10,612 nucleotides of DNA from Treponema sp. (GCA_024691265.1 JAILNT010000373.1:1-10612), one strand, 5' to 3'. Positions 1-6,926 are shown, counted from the first letter of the stretch. Numbers and translations: made by a program. The notes: generated by a model not told the origin, from the sequence alone.

Positions 1-8
1 TTTTTCCA

Positions 9-37
9 TTGTAGTAATATGAAAATAACTTTAACAT
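9..37 (+). promoter_or_regulatory. weak candidate promoter of the AraC-family gene
   Basis: A TTGTAG hexamer (9-14) and a TAACAT hexamer (32-37) are separated by 17 bp and lie just upstream of the SD of the AraC gene. Each matches the sigma-70 consensus only partly (about 3/6 and 4/6), and AT-rich spacers give such matches by chance, so this is a low-confidence call. The window starts only 56 bp before the gene, so a better promoter or operator may lie outside. Confidence 0.28.
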
Positions 38-56
38 AAAGTATTGAGAGGAATGT

Positions 57-914
57 ATGGATAACAAATATTTTGATAATCAAAAAGATGGACTTTACCG
101 GGATATGGAAAAAGATTTTCAAATAGAAAGAAAATCTAAACCATGCTTTATGAGTTATGCTCATTATCACCCACACTATGAACTTTTTTATGTAATAAAC
201 GGCAGTTGTAGACTTTTCGTTGAACATCAGCTTTTTTATGTAAATTCTGGTGACATGGTGCTATTGCAGCCTTCTACAATGCATAGAAGCCAGTATGAAG
301 ACGACAGCCCTATAGATAGAATAACATTAAGCTTTAAGAAAAAATATCTTGAAAACATAAAAGACATAATCGGAGCAGACTTTCTCGAAACAGACTCTTC
401 TGCAGAAAAAATGGTATTCAAGGGAGAAGCTCAAAAAAATTTAATACACACATTAGAAGAAATGTTAAAAGAAGATAGCAAAAAAGATAAGTATTCAGAA
501 ATAAACAAAAAAAGCCTTTTCCTGAATTTATTAGTCCAGATAAAAAGAAACACAGCAAATGCAACAGAAAAAGAAAACCTTATCGATGAATCAACGGCAT
601 CTATACAAAAAGCTGCAAAATATATCTTTGATAACTATAACGAAGATGTAACACTAGAAGCTGCAAGCCACATAGCCGGCATGAGAGACACATATTTTTC
701 CCGCAGATTTCAGGAAATAACCGGCTCAGGCTTCAAAGAATATTTAACAAATATAAGAATACAGCACAGCGAAGAAATGCTATCCACAGGAAAATTATCT
801 ATTACACAAATAGCATTAGCCTGTGGATTTACAGACGGAAATTACTTCGGAGATGTATTCAAGAAAAAGACGGGACTTTCGCCACGGGCTTTTCGTAAGA
901 GATTCCAGAAATAA
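57..914 (+). CDS. AraC-family transcriptional regulator with N-terminal cupin domain
   Basis: The 285-residue protein has the usual AraC-family size and two-part layout. Residues about 28-100 form a cupin-like sensor domain with a His-rich strand (H36, H38, H40, then E42) and a later GDMVLLQPSTMH segment, typical of regulators that sense a small molecule, often a sugar. Residues about 183-285 are the AraC/XylS DNA-binding domain. The first helix-turn-helix is near 198-219 (with YFSRRFQ) and the second near 247-270 (with IALACGFTDGNYF), ending in the family signature TGLSPRAFR. The ATG at 57 is chosen because GAGAGG (46-51) sits 5 bases before it. The last 56 bp overlap the 3' end of the convergent MATE gene. 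The family is normally a transcription activator acting near its own gene. The effector and targets cannot be read from the sequence, and the convergent MATE gene is only a possible target. Confidence 0.93.
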   Translation: MDNKYFDNQKDGLYRDMEKDFQIERKSKPCFMSYAHYHPHYELFYVINGSCRLFVEHQLFYVNSGDMVLLQPSTMHRSQYEDDSPIDRITLSFKKKYLENIKDIIGADFLETDSSAEKMVFKGEAQKNLIHTLEEMLKEDSKKDKYSEINKKSLFLNLLVQIKRNTANATEKENLIDESTASIQKAAKYIFDNYNEDVTLEAASHIAGMRDTYFSRRFQEITGSGFKEYLTNIRIQHSEEMLSTGKLSITQIALACGFTDGNYFGDVFKKKTGLSPRAFRKRFQK

Positions 915-2271
915 CTTCATCATTTTCTTTTGAAGATTTTTCTTTTATATCTTTCCAATACTTGGTTTTATAAAACAAAAGCATGCTGAGCATACCAAAA
1001 GCAAAACTTATAGGAATTGAAGCCATAAGATAATAGCCGTTTATGAATTTGGTAATAATAATCGCAGAAGGAATACGAACTGCCCAAAGCATAAGGCTGT
1101 TTACTATAGTGGTATATTTAACATGTCCTAAGCCGTTCACAACATTCAAAATGCCGTTAAAGACTGCAAAACACCATGAAAAAGGAATAACTACATGAAT
1201 GTAATGAACGGCATCTGTTAAAACCTGAGGGTCTTTTGTAAAGAACGATATAAACTGCCGGCAGAATATAAACATCAATATATCACCGGTAAGGGCAAAA
1301 GCTCCCGATAAAAGTGGGATTTGTACTCCACCCCTTTTTATTCTCCTGTAATTTCCTGCACCAAGATTTTGACCTGTGAAAGTTAAAGCTGCAGATGAAA
1401 AAGAAGAAACTGCAATACTTGAAATTCCTGACAACTTTGAAGCTACAACACAAGCAGCAATAAAAGTTGAACCTTGTGTATTTACAAGAGTCTGAACAAC
1501 AGTATGACCAAAAGAATACAAACTGCTATTAAGTCCTAAAGGAAGCCCTATTGCAATTATTTTCTTGAGAATCTTCATATCACACTTTTTAGGCAATACG
1601 GGAAAATGATATTGAGGATAATGCTTTCTAATATAAACAATAGAAAATATCCATGAAAAATAAGTTGCAATCATAGTTGCAAGAGCAACGCCGAATACAT
1701 TCAAATGGAAAACGGCAACAAAAAGCAAATCCAATGCAATATTTATAAAGCAGGAAAAAACAAGAAAGATAACAGAAGAAGTACTATCTCCTAAACCTCT
1801 AAGAATTCCGGCATTAGTGTTATAGCCAAGTTGACCTAAAGTACCAAGCAATACAATTCTTATGTATATTACAGCCAAATCTATAGTATCATCAGGAACC
1901 TGCATAAGCTTAAGAATCTGAGGTCCTAAAAAAACACCTAAAAAAGTTATAACTATAGCTGTAGTATAAACAAAGCTAACTGCCGCTTTAGCAAGTTTTT
2001 CAATTCCTTTATTGTCGTTTCTTCCCGTTGCCTGGGAAACTAAAATAGAAACACCGCCGCTAATGCCTAAAAATATACAAAGTAATATTTCTACAGGCTG
2101 TGCACTTGTTCCAACAGCAGCTATAGAAGTTGCACCACAATATTTTCCAATTACAAGCGTGTCTACTGTATTATATAACTGCTGGAGGATATTACCTAAA
2201 CAAATAGGCAATGCAAAAAGGAAGGTCAACTTCGTGATGCTTCCTTTAGTCATGTCAAGTTTCCTGTTCAT
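859..2271 (-). CDS. MATE-family efflux transporter (multidrug / toxin : cation antiporter)
   Basis: This 470-residue polytopic membrane protein has about twelve hydrophobic segments in two related halves. The N terminus is typical of bacterial MATE proteins: an LDMTKGSI lead-in, then the first helix with FALPICLGNILQQLYNTVD (residues 18-37). The second half opens with a comparable segment (IAIGLPLGLNSSLYSFGHTVV, 239-259, in two pieces), and TGQNLGAGNYRRIKRG (299-314) is the usual cytoplasmic loop signature. The family exports cationic drugs or metabolites in exchange for Na+ or H+. The start is uncertain. The first ATG (2271) gives the family's usual lead-in but has no SD. The internal ATG at 2253 (residue 7) has AGGAAA at 2265-2260, 6 bases upstream, well placed for initiation. 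The last 17 or so residues are encoded opposite the end of the araC-type gene and are probably a non-conserved tail. The substrate cannot be predicted. Confidence 0.93.
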   Translation of the reverse strand: MNRKLDMTKGSITKLTFLFALPICLGNILQQLYNTVDTLVIGKYCGATSIAAVGTSAQPVEILLCIFLGISGGVSILVSQATGRNDNKGIEKLAKAAVSFVYTTAIVITFLGVFLGPQILKLMQVPDDTIDLAVIYIRIVLLGTLGQLGYNTNAGILRGLGDSTSSVIFLVFSCFINIALDLLFVAVFHLNVFGVALATMIATYFSWIFSIVYIRKHYPQYHFPVLPKKCDMKILKKIIAIGLPLGLNSSLYSFGHTVVQTLVNTQGSTFIAACVVASKLSGISSIAVSSFSSAALTFTGQNLGAGNYRRIKRGGVQIPLLSGAFALTGDILMFIFCRQFISFFTKDPQVLTDAVHYIHVVIPFSWCFAVFNGILNVVNGLGHVKYTTIVNSLMLWAVRIPSAIIITKFINGYYLMASIPISFAFGMLSMLLFYKTKYWKDIKEKSSKENDEVISGISYEKPVAKVPSFS

Positions 2272-2347
2272 ATAAATCAGTATATGAATAAATATTATGT
2301 AAATATACGGGTATTTTATGAATATTTTATTAATATTACTGATTTAT
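2272..2347. repeat. nested inverted repeat in front of the MATE gene
   Basis: ATAAATCAGTA (2272-2282) is repeated exactly inverted as TACTGATTTAT (2337-2347). The centre of symmetry lies between 2309 and 2310. An inner ATAC/GTAT pair (2305-2308 and 2311-2314) has the same centre, and AAATATT/AATATTT (2290-2296 and 2321-2327) pairs with a two-base offset. The element fills almost the whole spacer between the lyase stop codon and the MATE start, and its inner edge touches the MATE ATG. No T-run follows on either strand, so it is not a standard terminator. An operator or an RNA structure controlling MATE expression is possible. The AT-rich inner pairs may be chance, but the 11-bp outer arms are unlikely to be. 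Confidence 0.5.
2279..2284 (-). promoter_or_regulatory. candidate -10 element of the MATE gene
   Basis: Read on the minus strand this is TATACT (5/6 to TATAAT), 7 bases before the upstream ATG at 2271. A transcript from it would begin at or next to that ATG. It would leave a leader of about 18 bases before the internal, SD-preceded ATG at 2253. No convincing -35 hexamer is visible at 17-18 bp, and the element overlaps one arm of the inverted repeat. Confidence 0.3.
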
Positions 2348-2374
2348 TATGATAAATAACTTTTGTAAGAAGAA

Positions 2375-3973
2375 TTATGCAAATAAGTCTGTTTTTTTAA
2401 GCCATTCACTTACAGCAGTTGCTTCTTTATCAAGAACTCTGTCATCTTCAACAAAAGCAGACATCTTTCTAACTTCATCATGAACTTTCTTTGTAAAAGG
2501 TGCAAAGTCATCATAACCGGCAAGGTCAACAGCCTGCATAGCAGCAAGAAGATGAGTTGCAAACTGTAAAAATACAAGCTCAATTTGCTCGTCAAATTTG
2601 CGGGCAGAAATTGTTCCCATAGAAACTTTATCCTGATTCAAAGCCTCTGTAGGCTGGCTCGTAAGGGAAATAGGGAAACAATAACTCATTACTTCACCAC
2701 GAATAGCAGAAATAGTAATTTGAGCAGCCTTGAAACCAAGCCTTAAACCTGCTCTTGGGTGGTCTGGAGGAGTTACAGGAATAAGATTTTCTGTAAGCCC
2801 GTTAAATTTGCCATCAATAATAACTTCAGCCTGTTTATCTGAAAGGTCTGAAATATTGGCAAGAGCCGTTCTCATATAATCACAGGCAGCACAAATATGT
2901 CCGCCATAAAAATTTCCTGTATTGTAAAGACGGCCTGAATCTATATCTACTAAAGGATTATCATTTGCACTGTTCAATTCTTCTGTAATAAAATCACGGG
3001 CAATACGGAGAGTATCACGATAAACTCCATTTATCTGCGGAGCACAGCGGATAGAATATCTGTCTTGTATCTTATTCTGCTGAGCAACAAAGCCCTTTTC
3101 ACCGATTTTTTCAATTTGAGTTTTCAAAAAATCCTCATAGCGGAAAACTCTCTTTGAATCTTTTATGATGTTATAAACATAGCGGGCAGAATCAATTTGT
3201 CCCTTATGATTTTTTATCTCACTTACCTTTGCAATAAAAGGAGTATCTTTCCCCCTTGTAATTTCAGAAGTTACAGCTGTAAGAAAATCTGAAATATTAG
3301 CAAGTCTTTCAGCCTTCTTCCAGGCAAGAGAAGCGACTGCCGTCATAACGGAAGTACCATTCATAATGGCAAGACCTTCTTTTGCTTCTATTGGTAGAGG
3401 AGTTATACCTTCAGCCTTAAAAGCTTCTGCGGTAGGAACGATTTTTCCCTTATAATATACATCTCGCTCCCCCATGATTGCAGCAGCAAGATAAGAAAGA
3501 GGAGTTAAATCTCCTGAAGCTCCAACAGAGCCGAGTTGAGGAATAACAGGGATAATATCCTTATTCAGCATGGTGACCATCATTTTTGCAAGCTCCGGTC
3601 TTATGGCAGAGTGTCCGCCCTTTACATTACCGTTTAAGCGGGCAAGAATTACAGCTCTACCTACTTCATGACTGAATTTTGGTCCTAAACCAATTCCATG
3701 ATATGTACAAATATCTCTTTGGAGTTCTCCAGCCTTATCTACACTTATCTGATTATGACAAGAATCGCCAAAATCTGTTGTTACACCATAAGTAGGAACA
3801 CCGGTTGCAATATAATCTTCAAGAAACTTTCTTGACTTTTCCAAAGTCTCCCAGAAGCTTTTATCATCTGGAAGCTTTATTTTTTCATTATTGTATGCAA
3901 CATTACAAACATCTTCTATAGAAACATCATTTCCATTAATGGTTAAAACTTCATCATTAGCTTTTGCTGACAT
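2375..3973 (-). CDS. aromatic amino acid ammonia-lyase (HAL/PAL/TAL family), probably not histidase
   Basis: The 532-residue protein belongs to the MIO-cofactor lyase family, which removes ammonia from His, Phe or Tyr (or moves it, in aminomutases). The MIO-forming Ala-Ser-Gly is at 152-154 inside GSVGASGDL. The catalytic Tyr is Y62 in YGVTTDFG, and other active-site motifs are MNGT (204-207), QDRYSIRC (303-310), NDNP (337-340) and GNFYGG (353-358). Two signs argue against histidase. The bacterial histidase NQEDHVS segment with its His-selective Glu is NQDKVSMG here, placing Gln447 where PAL and TAL also have Gln. The inner selectivity pair (Ser-His in histidase) reads Tyr91-His92. No hutU, hutI or hutG lies nearby. 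The start at 3973 has GGAGA 7 bases upstream. A tyrosine or phenylalanine lyase, or an aminomutase, is more likely; the exact substrate is open. The protein has no signal peptide and should be cytosolic. Confidence 0.9.
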   Translation of the reverse strand: MSAKANDEVLTINGNDVSIEDVCNVAYNNEKIKLPDDKSFWETLEKSRKFLEDYIATGVPTYGVTTDFGDSCHNQISVDKAGELQRDICTYHGIGLGPKFSHEVGRAVILARLNGNVKGGHSAIRPELAKMMVTMLNKDIIPVIPQLGSVGASGDLTPLSYLAAAIMGERDVYYKGKIVPTAEAFKAEGITPLPIEAKEGLAIMNGTSVMTAVASLAWKKAERLANISDFLTAVTSEITRGKDTPFIAKVSEIKNHKGQIDSARYVYNIIKDSKRVFRYEDFLKTQIEKIGEKGFVAQQNKIQDRYSIRCAPQINGVYRDTLRIARDFITEELNSANDNPLVDIDSGRLYNTGNFYGGHICAACDYMRTALANISDLSDKQAEVIIDGKFNGLTENLIPVTPPDHPRAGLRLGFKAAQITISAIRGEVMSYCFPISLTSQPTEALNQDKVSMGTISARKFDEQIELVFLQFATHLLAAMQAVDLAGYDDFAPFTKKVHDEVRKMSAFVEDDRVLDKEATAVSEWLKKTDLFA

Positions 3974-4006
3974 TTTATTTTCTCCAACAGTTCTTCAAGT
4001 CTTTTA

Positions 4007-4035
4007 ATTAAAAACCATAAGGAGATTTTGTTCAA
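4007..4035 (-). promoter_or_regulatory. promoter of the ammonia-lyase gene
   Basis: On the minus strand TTGAAC (4035-4030) and TTTAAT (4012-4007, 5/6) are separated by exactly 17 bp. They give a leader of about 25-30 bases containing the lyase SD (GGAGA, 3985-3981). The arrangement indicates that the lyase gene can be transcribed independently of the TatD-like gene upstream of it. Confidence 0.55.
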
Positions 4036-4069
4036 CACAACACTAAGATTTTTTTTATTTAGGAAATAA

Positions 4070-4957
4070 TTATAAAGAAAATAATTTCTCGCAGTTTGAA
4101 TCGACTATAGAGGAAAGTTTACTTGCTGTAATTCCCCGCTTTGCGGCTATATATTCATAGATATAATTTATATTGTTTGGATTATTATAGGTATTCTTCA
4201 AAGGAACTGGAGCATAATAAGGAGAATCTGTTTCTATAAGAATTCTGTCTTTTGGAACGTAAGATACAGTTTCAGCCATATCTAAAGCGGCTTTTTTTCC
4301 TGAGTAAGTTACAGAACCTGAAAAGCTTATATACCAGCCTAAATCAAGAAAAAAATCTAAATCTGATTTACTGTAGGAATAGCCATGTACTACACCCTTA
4401 TTCCATTTGACGGCTTTAAGAACATCAGCAGTATCCTTAAATCCCTTTCTCGAATGAAGAATCAAAGGCATATTAAGCTTTTTTGCAAGAGTCAGCTGCA
4501 AAGCAAATAAATCTCTTTCTCCTGCTACCATGTGACTATCAAAATATTCATGGTCACGACCTTCATATTCTACAGAATCCCAATCATGGTCTATACCGCA
4601 AGGACCTATAGCAACCAGGCGGGAAGCATATTCATCGTCAGAAGATTTGAAATCATTTATTGTATTTTCAAGATTTTCTACATAGTCAAAACGATTTTCT
4701 ACAGAATCACTATCTCCCATGATACCTGCTGCAAAATGGATTATTTTTTCTATGCAGCGTCTATTTTCATCGTTTTCAATAGCAGAAATACAGTCTCTAA
4801 TGCGGTCAACCCGTGCATAAATATCATCTGCCCTTATACCGGCATCAAGAGCAAAAGAAGGCTTTGATTTTGCCATTTCAGAAAGAATTTCTGTTCCTTC
4901 TTCAATGCCTTCATTTTCTGTAATCTGCCAAAAATTAAAAAGTGTATCCGTGTACAT
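4070..4957 (-). CDS. TatD-family hydrolase homologue with degenerate metal site
   Basis: The 295-residue protein has a TatD-like TIM-barrel core. LILHSRKGF (165-173) matches the TatD PVIIHSR motif with H168, VVHGYS (189-194) matches VLHCFSG with H191, and ILIETDSPYYAPVP (239-252) carries the conserved Asp, D244. Two ligand sites are lost. The N-terminal DTHxH reads DTLFNF (4-9), so both His are missing, and the Glu of IGExGLD is Pro119 in IGPCGID. It is also longer than the usual 255-265 residues because of an acidic insert near 60-110. TatD proteins are metal-dependent phosphoesterases, with DNase activity in some; this one is probably inactive or uses different chemistry. I chose the ATG at 4957 because the barrel begins there and a promoter ends just upstream. 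A TTG at 4993 in the same frame would lie upstream of that promoter's predicted start site. Neither start has a good SD. Confidence 0.82.
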   Translation of the reverse strand: MYTDTLFNFWQITENEGIEEGTEILSEMAKSKPSFALDAGIRADDIYARVDRIRDCISAIENDENRRCIEKIIHFAAGIMGDSDSVENRFDYVENLENTINDFKSSDDEYASRLVAIGPCGIDHDWDSVEYEGRDHEYFDSHMVAGERDLFALQLTLAKKLNMPLILHSRKGFKDTADVLKAVKWNKGVVHGYSYSKSDLDFFLDLGWYISFSGSVTYSGKKAALDMAETVSYVPKDRILIETDSPYYAPVPLKNTYNNPNNINYIYEYIAAKRGITASKLSSIVDSNCEKLFSL

Positions 4958-4976
4958 ATCCCGTATTTTAAGCCAT

Positions 4977-5005
4977 TTTATATGAATATTCAAATAAACT
5001 TACAA
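4977..5005 (-). promoter_or_regulatory. promoter of the TatD-like gene
   Basis: On the minus strand TTGTAA (5005-5000, 4/6) and TATAAA (4982-4977, 5/6) are separated by 17 bp. Transcription would start near 4970, leaving a leader of about 13 bases before the ATG at 4957. This favours that ATG over the upstream TTG at 4993. Confidence 0.5.
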
Positions 5006-5027
5006 AATAACTGGATATGACTTCCCC

Positions 5028-5060
5028 CTTATCAACTCCCCTTAGAGGGGAATTGATAAG
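5028..5060 (-). terminator. 15-bp stem-loop after the DXS-like gene (terminator or palindromic repeat)
   Basis: Arms 5028-5042 and 5046-5060 pair over 15 positions with a single C-A mismatch (5036/5052) around a 3-base loop, including a TCCCCT/AGGGGA core. It lies 14 bp past the stop of the DXS-like gene and before the TatD-like promoter, where a terminator is expected. No T-run follows the stem on either strand, so intrinsic termination would be weak. It could instead be an mRNA-stabilising hairpin or one copy of a dispersed palindromic repeat. Confidence 0.55.
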
Positions 5061-5074
5061 AAAGGTTAATACAA

Positions 5075-6823
5075 TTAAAAGATGTCTGCTACTATTAATT
5101 CAGGAGTAAGATGATTTTCTTTTAGTACTTCTTTTGCATTGTAACGGTCAATGAATTCTTTTTTAAGTCCGTAGTTATAAACTTTCATATCGCTTGGACC
5201 ATAGAATCTTGCAATCTTTTCACCGAAGCCACCATTTAAGATACTATCTTCAAGAGTGACAACAGTTTTATGATTTTTCTTTAAGTTCTCTAAAAGCTTT
5301 TCATCAATACCAGTAATATAACGAGGATTAATAAGGGTAGCTTTTTTTCCAGACTTTGCTTCAATAGCTTTTGCAACTTCTTCTCCCAGCTGATAGAAAT
5401 CTCCGAGAGCTAAAATTGCAACATCGCTTCCTTCTTCTGTTACTTCATATCTGTTAAGTTCTGAATAATCCTTTTGAACTTCTTTTGCTGTGTGATGAAC
5501 ACCATTACAAGGAATACGAACTGCAACCGGATATTTATCCTGTTCAATAGACCAGTCAAGCATGGCAAAATATTCTTCTGCATTTGTTGGTGCTAAATAT
5601 ACAAGATTAGGTATATTAGAAAGCATTGCTATGTCATATATTCCAAGATGAGTAACATCATTCATACCAAATATACTGGCTGTGTTAACAAGTAAAGTTG
5701 CCGGGTTTGAATTTATACATAAATCCTGTGCAACCTGGTCATAAGTTCTCTGCATGAAAGAAGAATGTGTTGCAAAAACAGGTTTTCCGCCATTCTTTGC
5801 AATTCCTGAACTCATGGCAACTCCCTGTTCTTCTGCAATACCTACATCAATAAACTGACTACCGGCTTCCTTTCTTTTTTCTGCTGTAAAGCCAATGTTT
5901 GTAGGAGCACCAGCAACAACAGTACAAACTTTCTTGTCTTCTTTCATCTTTTTGAGTAAGAAATCACTTGTCAGTGTACTGTAGTTTTCTTTATTAGAAG
6001 AAGATACCTTCCACTTTCCTGTCTTTTCATCAAAAGGCATACACCAGTGCCAGTTCTCTTTATTCTGTTCAGCAAAGCTATAGCCTTTTCCTTTCAATGT
6101 CTTTATATGAACAGCGATTGGGTGGTCAATGTCTTTTACTTTCCTGAAAAGTTCAACCAGTTTTTCAACATTGTTTCCTTCATCAAGATAAACATAATCA
6201 AGTCCGAAAGACTTGAAGATATTATTTGAACATTGTCCGTTAGATTCTCTAAGCTCTTTCAGATTCTTATAAAGTCCACCATGATTTTCAGCAATAGACA
6301 TTTCATTATCATTTATAAGGAGTATGAAATTTGTCTTTTGCTCGCCTACAAAATCAATGGCTTCTAAAGCTTCTCCACCGCTAAGGCTTCCGTCTCCAAT
6401 GATTGCAATTATATTTCCTTTTTCGCCTTTCAAATCTCTGGCTTTTGCCAAACCTGAAGCAAGACTAACTGATGTAGAAGTGTGTCCTACATTGAAAAAA
6501 TCATGTTCGCTTTCTTCTGGATTTGTATAACCTGAAACTTTATTGAAGTGTTCTTCATAAAGATAAGCATCTTTACGACCTGTAAGCATTTTATGAGAAT
6601 AGCTTTGATGGCTTACGTCAAATACAAATTTATCTTTTGGAGAATCGAATACATAATGTAAAGCGATTGTTGCTTCTACAATAGCAAAGTTTGGTCCAAA
6701 ATGGCCTCCATGCTTTGAAAGCCTGTTCATAAGAGCTTTTCTCATTTCCTCTGCTAAAGGAGTTAATTCTTCGATAGAAAGCTTCTTTACATCTTTAGGG
6801 GAATTAATATTCTCAAGTAACAT
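5075..6823 (-). CDS. DXP-synthase-like thiamine-diphosphate enzyme
   Basis: This 582-residue protein follows 1-deoxy-D-xylulose-5-phosphate synthase (DXS) end to end. Matching motifs are GGHFGPN with the catalytic-type H41, DVSHQSYSHKMLTGR (69-83), VGHTSTSVS (112-120), the cofactor motif GDGSLSGG (143-150) ending in INDNEMSIAEN (170-180), GIAEEQGV with E331, MQRTYDQV (357-364), and a transketolase C-terminal domain. DXS condenses pyruvate and glyceraldehyde 3-phosphate to start isoprenoid, thiamine and pyridoxal synthesis. Differences from true DXS are marked. The RYPRG segment reads RIPCNG (436-441), losing an Arg thought to hold the substrate phosphate. The DGxTH Asp appears as N388. The VDGHD segment becomes LDEGNN, and the linker after 180 is roughly 35 residues short, which explains the length below the usual 620 or more. 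AAGGAG (6834-6829) fixes the start. It is divergent from a tetR gene with an operator-like site between them. It is a DXS or a related acyloin-forming enzyme with altered substrate. Confidence 0.85.
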   Translation of the reverse strand: MLLENINSPKDVKKLSIEELTPLAEEMRKALMNRLSKHGGHFGPNFAIVEATIALHYVFDSPKDKFVFDVSHQSYSHKMLTGRKDAYLYEEHFNKVSGYTNPEESEHDFFNVGHTSTSVSLASGLAKARDLKGEKGNIIAIIGDGSLSGGEALEAIDFVGEQKTNFILLINDNEMSIAENHGGLYKNLKELRESNGQCSNNIFKSFGLDYVYLDEGNNVEKLVELFRKVKDIDHPIAVHIKTLKGKGYSFAEQNKENWHWCMPFDEKTGKWKVSSSNKENYSTLTSDFLLKKMKEDKKVCTVVAGAPTNIGFTAEKRKEAGSQFIDVGIAEEQGVAMSSGIAKNGGKPVFATHSSFMQRTYDQVAQDLCINSNPATLLVNTASIFGMNDVTHLGIYDIAMLSNIPNLVYLAPTNAEEYFAMLDWSIEQDKYPVAVRIPCNGVHHTAKEVQKDYSELNRYEVTEEGSDVAILALGDFYQLGEEVAKAIEAKSGKKATLINPRYITGIDEKLLENLKKNHKTVVTLEDSILNGGFGEKIARFYGPSDMKVYNYGLKKEFIDRYNAKEVLKENHLTPELIVADIF

Positions 6824-6842
6824 GATATCTCCTTAATATCTT

Positions 6843-6865
6843 TTTAGTAACATGTTGTCACTAAA
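6843..6865. promoter_or_regulatory. 23-bp palindromic operator, probably for the TetR regulator
   Basis: Arms TTTAGTaACA (6843-6852) and TGTcACTAAA (6856-6865) are inverted copies matching at 9 of 10 positions around a 3-base centre. The size and symmetry are typical of TetR-dimer sites. It lies over the predicted transcription start and leader of the DXS-like gene, about 20 bp before its ATG, where a bound repressor would block transcription. Confidence 0.68.
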
Positions 6866-6869
6866 CTGG

Positions 6870-6898
6870 AATGTAATAAACTTTATGTATCTTGTCAA
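6870..6898 (-). promoter_or_regulatory. promoter of the DXS-like gene
   Basis: On the minus strand a perfect TTGACA (6898-6893) and TACATT (6875-6870, 4/6) are 17 bp apart. The start would fall near 6863, inside the 23-bp palindrome, and the leader of about 40 bases carries AAGGAG. This is the best -35 match in the window. Confidence 0.65.
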
Positions 6899-6920
6899 TA
6901 TCTTTTTTTTTTATTAATAT
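6892..6920 (+). promoter_or_regulatory. candidate promoter of the tetR gene, giving a leaderless transcript
   Basis: TTGTCA (6892-6897, 4/6) and TAATAT (6915-6920, 4/6) are 17 bp apart. The -35 overlaps the opposite-strand TTGACA of the DXS-like promoter. Six bases separate the -10 from the ATG at 6927, so the transcript would start at about the first base of the codon. The gene has no SD, which agrees with leaderless translation, but both hexamers are weak. Confidence 0.4.
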
Positions 6921-6926
6921 AAAAAT

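Noticed and set aside
2375..3973. Histidine-utilisation (hut) operon led by hutH
   Set aside because: No hutU, hutI, hutG or formiminotransferase gene is nearby, and the substrate-selective residues differ from histidase.
4532..4867. Plus-strand reading frame opposite the TatD-like gene
   Set aside because: It is a low-complexity Ile/Tyr/Phe-rich translation lying wholly inside a supported gene, with no start signal.
4958..4993. TTG start for the TatD-like protein, adding 12 residues
   Set aside because: It has no SD, lies upstream of the predicted transcription start near 4970, and the added residues precede the normal N terminus of the barrel.
859..5074. A single minus-strand operon of DXS-like, TatD-like, lyase and MATE genes
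   Set aside because: Promoter-like pairs lie in front of the TatD-like and lyase genes, a hairpin follows the DXS-like gene, and the functions do not link, so shared transcription is not supported.
6824..6868. TPP riboswitch upstream of the DXS-like gene
   Set aside because: The predicted leader is only about 40 bases and mostly consists of the palindrome and SD, which is too short for a THI-box aptamer.
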